NCBI GenBank assembly: GCA_900119285.1
Contig: FPIT01000012.1
Span: 48,574-112,573, forward strand
Length of the DNA: 64,000 nucleotides
Reading direction: 5' to 3'
DNA from: Prevotellaceae bacterium HUN156
GTDB lineage: Bacteria; Bacteroidota; Bacteroidia; Bacteroidales; Bacteroidaceae
Of the stretch, positions 1 through 6,727 are shown piece by piece. The notes below the pieces were generated by a model that was not told the DNA's origin, did not search any database, and saw only the letters and a program-made list of their open reading frames with translations. A program made the position numbers and the translations under genes. Each line of letters begins with the position of its first letter. The first letter of the stretch is position 1.

Positions 1-723
1 GTAGCTTCTTCAGCTGATTCAAACTATACCTTCATTCCTAAGGACTTCACTGTTCCTGCTGATGCTGACTATCTGCACATCACAACAAACAATACCATCT
101 ATGGTACTGAGATTCGCAAGGACCTCGATGTTAACGTTCCTCTGATTGCCGATATGTCTTCAGATATCTTCAGCCGTCCCGTTGACGTGAAGAAGTACGA
201 CGCCATCTATGCTGGTGCTCAGAAGAACCTCGCTATGGCTGGTGTAACTATCGTCATTGTTAAGGACGACGCTCTGGGCAAGGCTCCTCGTGAGATTCCT
301 ACCATGCTCGACTATCGCACTCACGTTTCTAAGGGTTCTATGTTCAACACTCCTCCTGTAGTGCCCATCTACTGCGCTCTCGAGAACCTGCGCTGGATTA
401 AGAAGCAGGGCGGTGTTGAAGCTATGGACAAGCTGGCTAAGCAGCGTGCAGAGATTGTATACGGTGAGATTGACCGCAACAAGATGTTCCGTGGTACAGC
501 CGTTGCTGAGGACCGTTCACTGATGAACCTCTGCTTCGTAATGGCTGACGAGTACAAGGAGTTGGAGAAAGACTTCCTCGACTTCGCTACCTCTAAGGGT
601 ATGGTTGGTGTTAAGGGTCACCGCGATGTTGGTGGTTTCCGTGCTTCTTGCTACAATGCTCAGACCATCGAAGGTGTTAACGCCCTCGTTGCTTGCATGA
701 AGGAATTTGAGAGTAATCATTGA
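1..723 (+). CDS. serC: Phosphoserine aminotransferase, 5'-truncated by window edge
   Basis: The frame is open from the first base, so the start codon lies outside the window; about 240 C-terminal residues are visible of a family normally near 360. The enzyme is PLP-dependent and converts 3-phosphohydroxypyruvate plus glutamate to phosphoserine in cytoplasmic serine synthesis. The motif GAQKN carries the Schiff-base lysine (codon 223-225), and the C-terminal [15 protein letters not shown] segment is typical of SerC. The pathway partner serA follows, but a small unrelated gene sits between them. The stop codon (721-723) lies inside the first unit of a heptamer array. Confidence 0.95.
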   Translation, partial: VASSADSNYTFIPKDFTVPADADYLHITTNNTIYGTEIRKDLDVNVPLIADMSSDIFSRPVDVKKYDAIYAGAQKNLAMAGVTIVIVKDDALGKAPREIPTMLDYRTHVSKGSMFNTPPVVPIYCALENLRWIKKQGGVEAMDKLAKQRAEIVYGEIDRNKMFRGTAVAEDRSLMNLCFVMADEYKELEKDFLDFATSKGMVGVKGHRDVGGFRASCYNAQTIEGVNALVACMKEFESNH

Positions 724-752
724 CCATTGTTCATTGACCATTGACCATTATG
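718..752. repeat. Five-unit heptamer array, left boundary of four-helix-bundle cassette
   Basis: Five contiguous 7-bp units run 718-752, with core CATTGAC (units 1, 3 and 4), a CATTGTT variant in unit 2 and CATTATG in unit 5. The serC stop codon lies in unit 1 and the ATG of the next gene is the last three bases of unit 5. Bases 732-750 are an exact 19-bp inverted repeat of 1110-1128. Confidence 0.9.
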
Positions 753-1112
753 AAGGCGGATAATCAAGTATTAATTGATAGTAAGGCTTTTGCACTACGA
801 ATAATCCGTCTTTATAAGTACTTGAAAGAAGACAAACAAGTATATGTATTGTCTAAACAAGTTCTCCGAAGTGGCACTAGTATAGGGGCAAATATTCGAG
901 AGAGTGTCAATGCTCAAAGTCGAATGGATTTTGTTAACAAATTAAACATTGCTCTAAAGGAAGCAAACGAAACTGAATATTGGCTAGAGCTGTTACATGA
1001 GTCAGACGTAATAGACGACAAACAATTTGAATCTATTTATAATGATTGTGGTAAAATCGCAGCTACTCTGACAAAAATCATCAAGACGACCAAAACGGAA
1101 GCGAAAGATTAA
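750..1112 (+). CDS. Four-helix bundle protein (S23 / IVS-type family)
   Basis: A 120-residue helical protein of the four-helix bundle family first known from intervening sequences inside 23S rRNA genes. The characteristic stretches ALRIIRLYKYL, QVLRSGTSIGANIRES and KLNIALKEANETEYWLELL are present. Its function is unknown; no catalytic residues are visible. The ATG at 750 is preferred to the in-frame TTG at 741 because it ends the heptamer array exactly. It splits serC from serA, which are functionally linked, and is bounded on both sides by inverted heptamer arrays, so it looks like an inserted cassette. A transcript through it could pair the two arrays into a stem enclosing the gene, as in rRNA intervening sequences; this is inference. 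Confidence 0.88.
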   Translation: MKADNQVLIDSKAFALRIIRLYKYLKEDKQVYVLSKQVLRSGTSIGANIRESVNAQSRMDFVNKLNIALKEANETEYWLELLHESDVIDDKQFESIYNDCGKIAATLTKIIKTTKTEAKD

Positions 1113-1142
1113 TGGTCAATGGTCAATGTTCAATGTTCAATA
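1108..1142. repeat. Five-unit heptamer array, right boundary of four-helix-bundle cassette
   Basis: Five 7-bp units in the opposite orientation to the left array: ATTAATG, then GTCAATG twice, then TTCAATG and TTCAATA. The four-helix gene stop (1110-1112) lies in the first unit and the serA ATG starts 7 bp after the last. Bases 1110-1128 pair perfectly with 732-750. Confidence 0.9.
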
Positions 1143-1148
1143 AACAAC

Positions 1149-2066
1149 ATGAAAGTATTAGTTGCAACAGAGAAGCCATTTGCAGCTGCAGCTGTTAATG
1201 GTATCAAGGCAGAAGTAGAAGCTGCTGGCAATGAGCTGGCACTGCTCGAGAAATATACAGAAAAGGCACAACTGCTGGATGCAGTAAAAGATGCCGATGC
1301 ACTGATTATCCGTTCAGATAAGGTAGATGCAGAAGTATTGGATGCTGCTAAGCAGTTGAAGATTGTGGTTCGTGCTGGTGCAGGTTACGACAATATCGAC
1401 CTCGCTGCCGCTACTGCCCACAATGTAGTTGCCGAGAACACTCCTGGCCAGAACGCTAACGCCGTAGCCGAGTTGGTATTCGGTTTGCTGGTAATGGCTG
1501 TTCGTGGATTCTACAATGGCAAGAGCGGTTCTGAGTTGCTGGGCAAGAAGCTCGGTATCCTTGCTTTCGGTAATGTAGGTCGCAATGTAGCTCGCATCGC
1601 CAAGGGCTTCGGCATGGATGTTTATGCTTACGATGCTTTCTGCCCCGCAGAGGTTATCGAGAAGGCTGGCGTTCACGCTGTAGCTAATCAGGAGGCTCTC
1701 TTCGAGACCTGCGATGTTGTTTCACTCCACATCCCCGCTACTCCTGAGACCAAGCAGAGCATCAACTATGCTTTGGTAGGTAAGATGAAGAAGGGCGGCG
1801 TACTCGTTAACACCGCTCGTAAGGAAGTGATTGACGAGGCTGGCCTCATCAAACTGATGGCAGAGCGTGAGGACTTGAAGTTCGTTACCGACATCATGCC
1901 CGATGCTAACGATGAGTTCCTGAAGTTTGAAGGTCGCTACTTCTCTACTCCAAAGAAGATGGGTGCTCAGACAGCCGAGGCCAACATCAATGCTGGTATC
2001 GCTGCTGCCAAGCAGATCAATGCTTTCTTCAAGGATGGCGACACCAAGTTCCAGGTGAACAAGTAA
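1149..2066 (+). CDS. serA: D-3-phosphoglycerate dehydrogenase, short type IIIK form
   Basis: Oxidises 3-phosphoglycerate to 3-phosphohydroxypyruvate with NAD, the first step of serine synthesis in the cytoplasm. The 305 residues hold the substrate domain and the Rossmann domain (GILAFGNVGRNVARIAKGFG), with the NTARKE motif carrying the catalytic arginine. There is no C-terminal ACT domain, so classic serine feedback inhibition is not expected. The position usually held by the catalytic His (TPHxGxxT) reads TPKKMGAQT, a Lys replacement known as type IIIK. An upstream in-frame ATG at 1119 would translate the heptamer array (MVNVQCSINN) and is rejected; the ATG at 1149 begins MKVLVATEKPF. It is followed by a strong terminator. 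Confidence 0.95.
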   Translation: MKVLVATEKPFAAAAVNGIKAEVEAAGNELALLEKYTEKAQLLDAVKDADALIIRSDKVDAEVLDAAKQLKIVVRAGAGYDNIDLAAATAHNVVAENTPGQNANAVAELVFGLLVMAVRGFYNGKSGSELLGKKLGILAFGNVGRNVARIAKGFGMDVYAYDAFCPAEVIEKAGVHAVANQEALFETCDVVSLHIPATPETKQSINYALVGKMKKGGVLVNTARKEVIDEAGLIKLMAEREDLKFVTDIMPDANDEFLKFEGRYFSTPKKMGAQTAEANINAGIAAAKQINAFFKDGDTKFQVNK

Positions 2067-2087
2067 ACAAGTATTTCTATACATAAT

Positions 2088-2125
2088 AAAGAGAGGATAA
2101 GCCATGTTGCTCATCCTCTCTTTTT
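2088..2125 (+). terminator. Intrinsic terminator of serC-serA unit
   Basis: Inverted repeat with arms AAAGAGAGGAT (2088-2098) and ATCCTCTCTTT (2113-2123), 11 bp without mismatch and a 14-base loop, followed by T residues. It lies 22 bp after the serA stop. Confidence 0.9.
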
Positions 2126-2132
2126 CCATAGA

Positions 2133-2820
2133 AATAGTTTATGCGCAAAAACATGTAACCTATTAACATGACTACCCTCAAATGCCGATGTACAAAGGCT
2201 TTGAGCCATGTTAATAGTTGCGGCAACTATTAACATACTTCTAACCTACATCACAAAATAGATTCCGAAAATGACGAAAAAAACAAAAAGAACGAAAATT
2301 TTATTATAAAATTCTTTTTTCGTATTTTTCGATATTTTAGGGTATTTTCGGAACCCCAAATTTTCAAGTATAGTAGATGTATGTTAATAGTTGGCAAACT
2401 ATTAACATGCCAGAAACGCCCTGTATATCGTGGTTTGAAGGGTGTCAGGTTAGAAGGTTAATAGTTTTTGCGAAAACCTTTATTAGAATACGGGATTTCT
2501 TTATGAGTATTCGAGAAATATAGCTAAGCCTGCTCTGAATACAGCTAACTGGTGCGCAAAATAGCTGTACTAGCACTCCAATAGTGCCACTTTTGATAGT
2601 CAATAGTTATTGTATTGCACCTCAATAGTTATTGTGTTGTGATGCTAAAGTAGCTCTTTCGTAAGCCTCGATTTGCATGCAGCCTACATCCGGATAGTTT
2701 GCAGGCTGAATTCGATGCGAATTATGCGTGCAAACTCATCGAATTATGCGTGCAAACTCATAGCCTCTATTGCGAATAGTTTGGCGACATTATTCTCTTT
2801 GAATTATGTCGTCAAACTAT
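2133..2820. repeat. Structured intergenic element, copy 1 (~690 bp, noncoding)
   Basis: Long noncoding stretch homologous, in the same orientation, to 43140-43763. Conserved blocks: the start (AATAGTTTATGCG), a palindrome with 13-bp arms at 2208-2236 (loop CGG), a second palindrome with 12-bp arms at 2381-2408 (loop GGCA), a block rich in TTAATAGTT around 2455, an array of CAATAGTTATTG-like units at 2578-2640, and a terminal hairpin (arms 2777-2790 and 2806-2819). The segment 2260-2360 between the two palindromes is AT-rich and unlike that of the other copy. No open frame of note is present. It fills the gap between the serA terminator and the promoter of the next operon. Function unknown. 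Confidence 0.85.
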
Positions 2821-2931
2821 TTGTATGATTTCTTTTCTCAAATGTTTGGATGTTTAATTTCTAATTATAACAAGGTATCAAACCTGTACCTTCGATGATT
2901 ATCGGGCTTTCCCATAATAAAATATAGAATT

Positions 2932-2966
2932 TTTGTTGCATTATTGTGATATTATTACTATATTTG
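2932..2966 (+). promoter_or_regulatory. Promoter of the 3.0-5.7 kb operon
   Basis: TATATTTG (2959-2966) matches the Bacteroidota -7 element TAnnTTTG, with a TTTG/TTG -33 element at 2932-2938. It lies 31 bp upstream of the first ATG. Confidence 0.75.
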
Positions 2967-2997
2967 CATCAGATATATATCTAAAACTATAAGGATT

Positions 2998-3444
2998 ATG
3001 AAAAAAGTTATGTTATGTGTGCTAGCACTGATGGGCATAATGTCAAATGATGTGATGGCGTACGATGTCAGTGATATAGTATTCAAAGATGATGGTATTC
3101 GTGACTTTTGTCTGCGTAATAAGATAGATACCAATAAGGATGGTAATATATCCTTGGAAGAGGCTGCAGCGGCCACTAGACTTAGTCTGATGAACTATAG
3201 AAGTTATGTGCGCAATATCAAGTCATATGAAGATTTGAAATATTTTCCCAACCTGGAATATTTCCATGCTGGTTTCTCTTATGTTGAAACTGTAGATGTA
3301 AGCTGCTGCCCAAAGTTGAAGGAACTGAACGTTAGCGACTGCCACATGCTGAAGATAATAGTGTTGGCTGAGGGCTGTAAGCCGGAAATAAAGTATCCAG
3401 TGGCCTACAAGGGCATGCAAGCTAAGTTGATATATAAGAAATAA
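2998..3444 (+). CDS. Secreted protein with one EF-hand and an LRR-like segment
   Basis: 148 residues, not recognised as a named family. A signal peptide (about residues 1-21, ending DVMA) is followed by a canonical EF-hand calcium loop (DTNKDGNISLEE, near residues 43-54). After it comes a leucine-rich-repeat-like stretch (LKYFPNLEYFHAG, then PKLKELNVSDCHMLKII) as in BspA-type surface proteins. It is probably exported and calcium-binding. It is the first gene of a four-gene run with gaps of 3-22 bp. The promoter is immediately upstream and the duplicated noncoding element precedes it. Confidence 0.7.
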   Translation: MKKVMLCVLALMGIMSNDVMAYDVSDIVFKDDGIRDFCLRNKIDTNKDGNISLEEAAAATRLSLMNYRSYVRNIKSYEDLKYFPNLEYFHAGFSYVETVDVSCCPKLKELNVSDCHMLKIIVLAEGCKPEIKYPVAYKGMQAKLIYKK

Positions 3445-3466
3445 AAAACTAAACAATGGTATAAAT

Positions 3467-3664
3467 ATGTGTCATCAAGATGATTTGTTAGAGCATAACA
3501 GAATTGTGCAAGAACAGATGAATAACTGGATTCAAGATCCTGTTAAAAGGGATTTGATGTGGGGTGACTGGACGAAACCGACGGGTAAAACCAATTGGAG
3601 GGGTGTTTTGGTGTTGGTGGTCTTTATCCTCATTGTATTAACTATTTTCCTTATAGTAATCTAG
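3467..3664 (+). CDS. Small tail-anchored-type membrane protein, unknown
   Basis: 65 residues: a charged, Trp-rich N-terminal half (NNWIQDPVKRDLMWGDW) and one C-terminal hydrophobic segment (VLVLVVFILIVLTIFLIVI) running to the stop. No family was recognised. It lies 22 bp after the EF-hand gene and 17 bp before the next gene in the same orientation, which supports it as a real operon member. Confidence 0.6.
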   Translation: MCHQDDLLEHNRIVQEQMNNWIQDPVKRDLMWGDWTKPTGKTNWRGVLVLVVFILIVLTIFLIVI

Positions 3665-3681
3665 ACAAAAATTCTGATAGT

Positions 3682-4215
3682 ATGAAAAAACTCTTTCCTA
3701 TCATCGTCATGACACTTGTCATGTTTTTCGGCTCGATGTATTTAGAACCGGAAAGAGAAGTTATGAGCAACAAATCGGCAGTATCCATAATTGACAATAA
3801 AAAACCTGTGTCGAAGATTTACGAAGAGTTGATGAACGAGGAGTCGAAAGCACAGTATGAGAAGATGCAATCGCAGATGGATGACTATCTACAGAAGAAA
3901 GAGAAGCACCACAGGAGATGGATGCTGTTGGTATACATCAGTGTTGCCATTGCCATCATACCTGTGGGCAACATGTTCATACAGCTTCTCAAAGGCAATC
4001 TTGGCTCACTCTCTTTCGGTGACATGCTTTATATATTCTGTGTTTGTATAAGCACAGGCGTTCTTGTTTTCCTAGTTAATCTGGGAGGGTCCTACCTGAT
4101 GTTCTTTGCAGAGCGTAGTATACAAGTGATGGCACTATCCGTAATTCTGTTTGGTGGTGGGGCGGCTCTATGGATAGCTTCACTAAAGACTAAAAAGTAT
4201 CAAAAAAAACTATAG
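3682..4215 (+). CDS. Membrane protein with about four TM segments, unknown
   Basis: 177 residues. The ATG at 3682 (MKKLFPIIVMTLVMFF) is chosen over the upstream in-frame ATG at 3595, which would overlap the preceding gene and add an unlikely leader. A hydrophobic N-terminus is followed by a charged, helical, probably coiled-coil region (residues ~45-80) and three further hydrophobic segments near 82-102, 115-138 and 148-165. No family was recognised. The next gene starts 3 bp after its stop, indicating translational coupling. Confidence 0.65.
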   Translation: MKKLFPIIVMTLVMFFGSMYLEPEREVMSNKSAVSIIDNKKPVSKIYEELMNEESKAQYEKMQSQMDDYLQKKEKHHRRWMLLVYISVAIAIIPVGNMFIQLLKGNLGSLSFGDMLYIFCVCISTGVLVFLVNLGGSYLMFFAERSIQVMALSVILFGGGAALWIASLKTKKYQKKL

Positions 4216-4218
4216 TAT

Positions 4219-5673
4219 ATGAGAAAATTATTGTTATCCATATTCTTGGTGGGTGGTATTGTCATAGCATCAGCCCAAGTACCCAAGGCATCGAAACCAG
4301 TCTGCGCCTATTGTGGGGTAGATTTAACCACAGGAGTGAGCCATAAATCGAATTGTCGTTATTACAAAAAGGAACAAGAGACAGAGGACAAGGGAGAATC
4401 GTGGGCTCCTAATTTTAACTCGATAGAGTATAAGTATGGACATGGTGTGATGTGCGAACAGTGTGAACGTACCAATGGACATGATTCTGATTGTCTCATA
4501 GGAAAGACGCAGGGCTATATACGTGATTATTGGGCGAAGTCGAAGACACCAGAGTCATATAAGTTTCTGATTAAGACATATGAGGATAATATCCGACTGT
4601 TCGCTAAACAAGGACGTGAGGCCCGTGAGGCGAAAAAGGCAGAAAAAAAATTTTCATACGAATGCGATTTGTGCAAGGCGAGTGTTATGGCATATAACAT
4701 AAATGAGGCCATCCGAGAATTTGCTAACAATCCGTGGCTCCACAAACCAACCTGTAAGAATTATAAGCCCCAATCAGGTCAAACCCCAAGTACAAAATTG
4801 AAGGACTACACTCCTGCACCAGAGCATCCAATGGTATCGGAACCGCTGATAAATATGCCGCTTCGTCAGCCTGCACCACAGCACTCCGGCATCAATGAGA
4901 CCAATATCCGCCATGAAAAGCTCCAGAGCGTCATTGGTGAACATGAATGGGGTAAGATTGATGAGGGCTTGTTGTCTTCCTATGAATCGGCTTATGGCGA
5001 AGACATCCCCACGAAATTCGATATTGAAAGCTATAACCACGACAAGGGAGCCGTCATTCTTGGTACACATAAAGATAACGGAAGATACCATTGGACCATT
5101 CTCGAGCGACTTCCTAATGGAGATCTCCGTCCTATTTCTCAAAAGAACCTGAAAGAGGGTTTTGCTGGCTATAAGAACATTGGACAACTGACTGACGTGC
5201 ATTTTGAAGGAGAGGGTAAGTTCATCATCGCAGAATACACCAGCGGATACCGGCAGGTGTACAACGCTAATGGAGAACTGATGAGAGAAGGTCGCAACAT
5301 CAAGGTCCTTGGCAGTACAGTTGAGGATAAGAGACTTCTCTATGTCGGTGAGGACGAACAGACAATAGTAAACCTTCTTCTCAATGAAGACGGCGACGTG
5401 ATAGTTTCTGACCCTATTATCGCACAATATGATGATGCTATCATCTTGAAATACGGCAACAAATTCAATCTCTCCAACTGGCGAGGCGAGTTATTGCAAA
5501 TCGATGACATCGACTCTTTTGACGAGATTAAGGCTTATAATAACAATGGCTCCTACTACTTGCTGAAAGTCAAGGATGAAGGCTATGCTGTTGTGGGCAG
5601 GGGCTTCAGACGTGTAGGCGGTTGGTATAAGACAGAAGAAGAGGCACACCGTGCTTGGCGTGCCTCCAAATAG
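4219..5673 (+). CDS. Secreted protein with three CCHC modules and a repeat-like C-terminal half
   Basis: 484 residues, no family recognised. A signal peptide (1-19, ending ASA) precedes three modules of the form CX2C-Xn-HX3C. The first is at residues 29-46 (n=9), the second is CEQCERTNGHDSDC (n=5), and the third starts at CDLC with n=24. These are potential zinc sites, uncommon in an exported protein. The C-terminal half (from about residue 240) is beta-rich and resembles WG- or propeller-type repeats (ending in GYAVVGRGFRRVGGWY). It is the last gene of the operon and ends 17 bp from the convergent flavoprotein gene with no terminator seen. Confidence 0.65.
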   Translation: MRKLLLSIFLVGGIVIASAQVPKASKPVCAYCGVDLTTGVSHKSNCRYYKKEQETEDKGESWAPNFNSIEYKYGHGVMCEQCERTNGHDSDCLIGKTQGYIRDYWAKSKTPESYKFLIKTYEDNIRLFAKQGREAREAKKAEKKFSYECDLCKASVMAYNINEAIREFANNPWLHKPTCKNYKPQSGQTPSTKLKDYTPAPEHPMVSEPLINMPLRQPAPQHSGINETNIRHEKLQSVIGEHEWGKIDEGLLSSYESAYGEDIPTKFDIESYNHDKGAVILGTHKDNGRYHWTILERLPNGDLRPISQKNLKEGFAGYKNIGQLTDVHFEGEGKFIIAEYTSGYRQVYNANGELMREGRNIKVLGSTVEDKRLLYVGEDEQTIVNLLLNEDGDVIVSDPIIAQYDDAIILKYGNKFNLSNWRGELLQIDDIDSFDEIKAYNNNGSYYLLKVKDEGYAVVGRGFRRVGGWYKTEEEAHRAWRASK

Positions 5674-5690
5674 TATAAGATAGACCAGGT

Positions 5691-6467
5691 TTATCTGATG
5701 AAATTCATAAATTGAGGTCTTTCATCTCGTTTAGGTGCAGCATCACCATCGGAATGAATCTTCTGCAACAGCCACGCCATGTTATTTCCTAAGGTGCGCA
5801 TGGTCTGCATACCTTCGGTATCGAGCTTAACCTCACCCTTGCCAGCACCATAGGCTATGTTCCAATACTGAGAAGTGACAACGGGCATGTTCATCATCTC
5901 AAACATCATATTCATGGTTTGAAGCGTAGCGGTGGCTCCACCTCGACGACAAACAGCTAAGGCTGCAGCAGGCTTGTTCTGTACCAATCGACCTGCAGAG
6001 TAGAACATGCGCTGCATCAACGACAACACGCCACCATTAGGCTGACCGTAATAAACGGGAGTACCAACAATGAGTGCATCAGACGAAGCCATCTTCTGAA
6101 TGATTTCATGGCAGAGGTCATCGTCGAAAACGCAACCCTTGCCACCATTCTGATGACATCCGCCACAGTTGATACACATTCTAACAGGCTGACGGCCTAT
6201 CTGAACGATTTCTGTTGCTATACCATACTTCTGTAATTGCTTCTCGATTTCTTGCAGACAGCAGAATGTATTGCCATCTGGTCTGGGGCTGCCATTAATC
6301 ATTAGTACCTTCATAGTTGCATTTGTTTTAGTGGTGGGGTTCTGCTCTGTTTGAGTTTCCAGTAGTCCTGTCTCTTCTGCCCGTGACAGCATAGCCGACA
6401 CTGGTGCAGCGATGGCTGTGCCTGCAGCAGCCAACGCAGTCTTCTTAATAAAGTCTCGTCTGTCCAT
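5691..6467 (-). CDS. Tat-type secreted flavodoxin-like iron-sulfur flavoprotein
   Basis: 258 residues. The N-terminus carries a twin-arginine-like signal (RRDFIKK followed by an Ala-rich segment). The body is an FMN-binding NADPH-dependent reductase / multimeric flavodoxin fold (MKVLMINGSPRPDGNT, then GTPVYYGQPNGGVLSLMQRM). A cysteine cluster MCINCGGCHQNGGKGC resembles those of iron-sulfur flavoproteins. The likely role is redox chemistry with FMN and possibly an Fe-S cluster on the periplasmic side; the substrate is unknown. It is monocistronic with its own promoter at 6499-6506. Confidence 0.8.
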   Translation of the reverse strand: MDRRDFIKKTALAAAGTAIAAPVSAMLSRAEETGLLETQTEQNPTTKTNATMKVLMINGSPRPDGNTFCCLQEIEKQLQKYGIATEIVQIGRQPVRMCINCGGCHQNGGKGCVFDDDLCHEIIQKMASSDALIVGTPVYYGQPNGGVLSLMQRMFYSAGRLVQNKPAAALAVCRRGGATATLQTMNMMFEMMNMPVVTSQYWNIAYGAGKGEVKLDTEGMQTMRTLGNNMAWLLQKIHSDGDAAPKRDERPQFMNFIR

Positions 6468-6498
6468 CGTCTATTTAGTTTCTTTTGATTACTGTTTG

Positions 6499-6506
6499 CA
6501 AATATA
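6499..6506 (-). promoter_or_regulatory. -7 element for flavoprotein gene
   Basis: Minus-strand TATATTTG, 32 bp upstream of the ATG, matching TAnnTTTG. Confidence 0.7.
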
Positions 6507-6569
6507 GTGATAAATTCGAAAAAGAAAAAGAAAAGATGTTTTCTTTTTGCATTTTGCTCACTTATTCTT

Positions 6570-6600
6570 TGACCTAAAGGTGCAAAGTGTGGCGTTGCAA
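6570..6600. repeat. Dispersed 31-bp motif (copy 1)
   Basis: Contains GACCTAAAGGTGCAAAGTGT followed by GGCGTTGCAA. A reverse-oriented copy with one changed base lies at 43300-43330 and a diverged copy at 63352-63393. Here it directly precedes the upstream promoter of a tandem-promoter cassette. Confidence 0.75.
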
Positions 6601-6603
6601 TCG

Positions 6604-6697
6604 TACCTTTGACTTTGTTGAAGGTGCTTTCGTTCGACAATACAAAACAAAATATGCTTTTTTTGTTTTGTATTGTTCTCACTTATTTGTACCTTTG
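6604..6697 (+). promoter_or_regulatory. Tandem-promoter leader cassette A
   Basis: Two -7 elements, TACCTTTG at 6604-6611 and again at 6690-6697, lie 86 bp apart. Between them are a conserved ACTTTG...TTTCGTTCG block and a perfect 15-bp inverted repeat (6638-6652 with 6661-6675) with poly-A/poly-T arms that could terminate transcription from the first promoter. It lies upstream of the DUF6057 gene. The same design recurs at 13812-13968 and 21504-21594. Confidence 0.7.
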
Positions 6698-6727
6698 CAG
6701 GCGTTTAAATCAACTTTGACTAACAGA

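Noticed and set aside
718..1142. Four-helix gene as an insertion sequence
   Set aside because: No transposase, and the boundaries are heptamer arrays, not classic terminal inverted repeats with target duplication.
1119..1148. Upstream ATG for serA
   Set aside because: It would translate the heptamer array into a nonconserved leader; the ATG at 1149 starts the conserved sequence.
2958..3176. Minus-strand 72-residue frame entering the noncoding element
   Set aside because: Overlaps the EF-hand gene and its promoter on the other strand, with no support.
4774..5427. A 217-residue minus-strand frame
   Set aside because: Antisense to the CCHC-module gene, no promoter or recognisable domain.
6587..6727. 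Longer start for the DUF6057 gene
   Set aside because: Those 47 codons cover two promoter elements and a hairpin.
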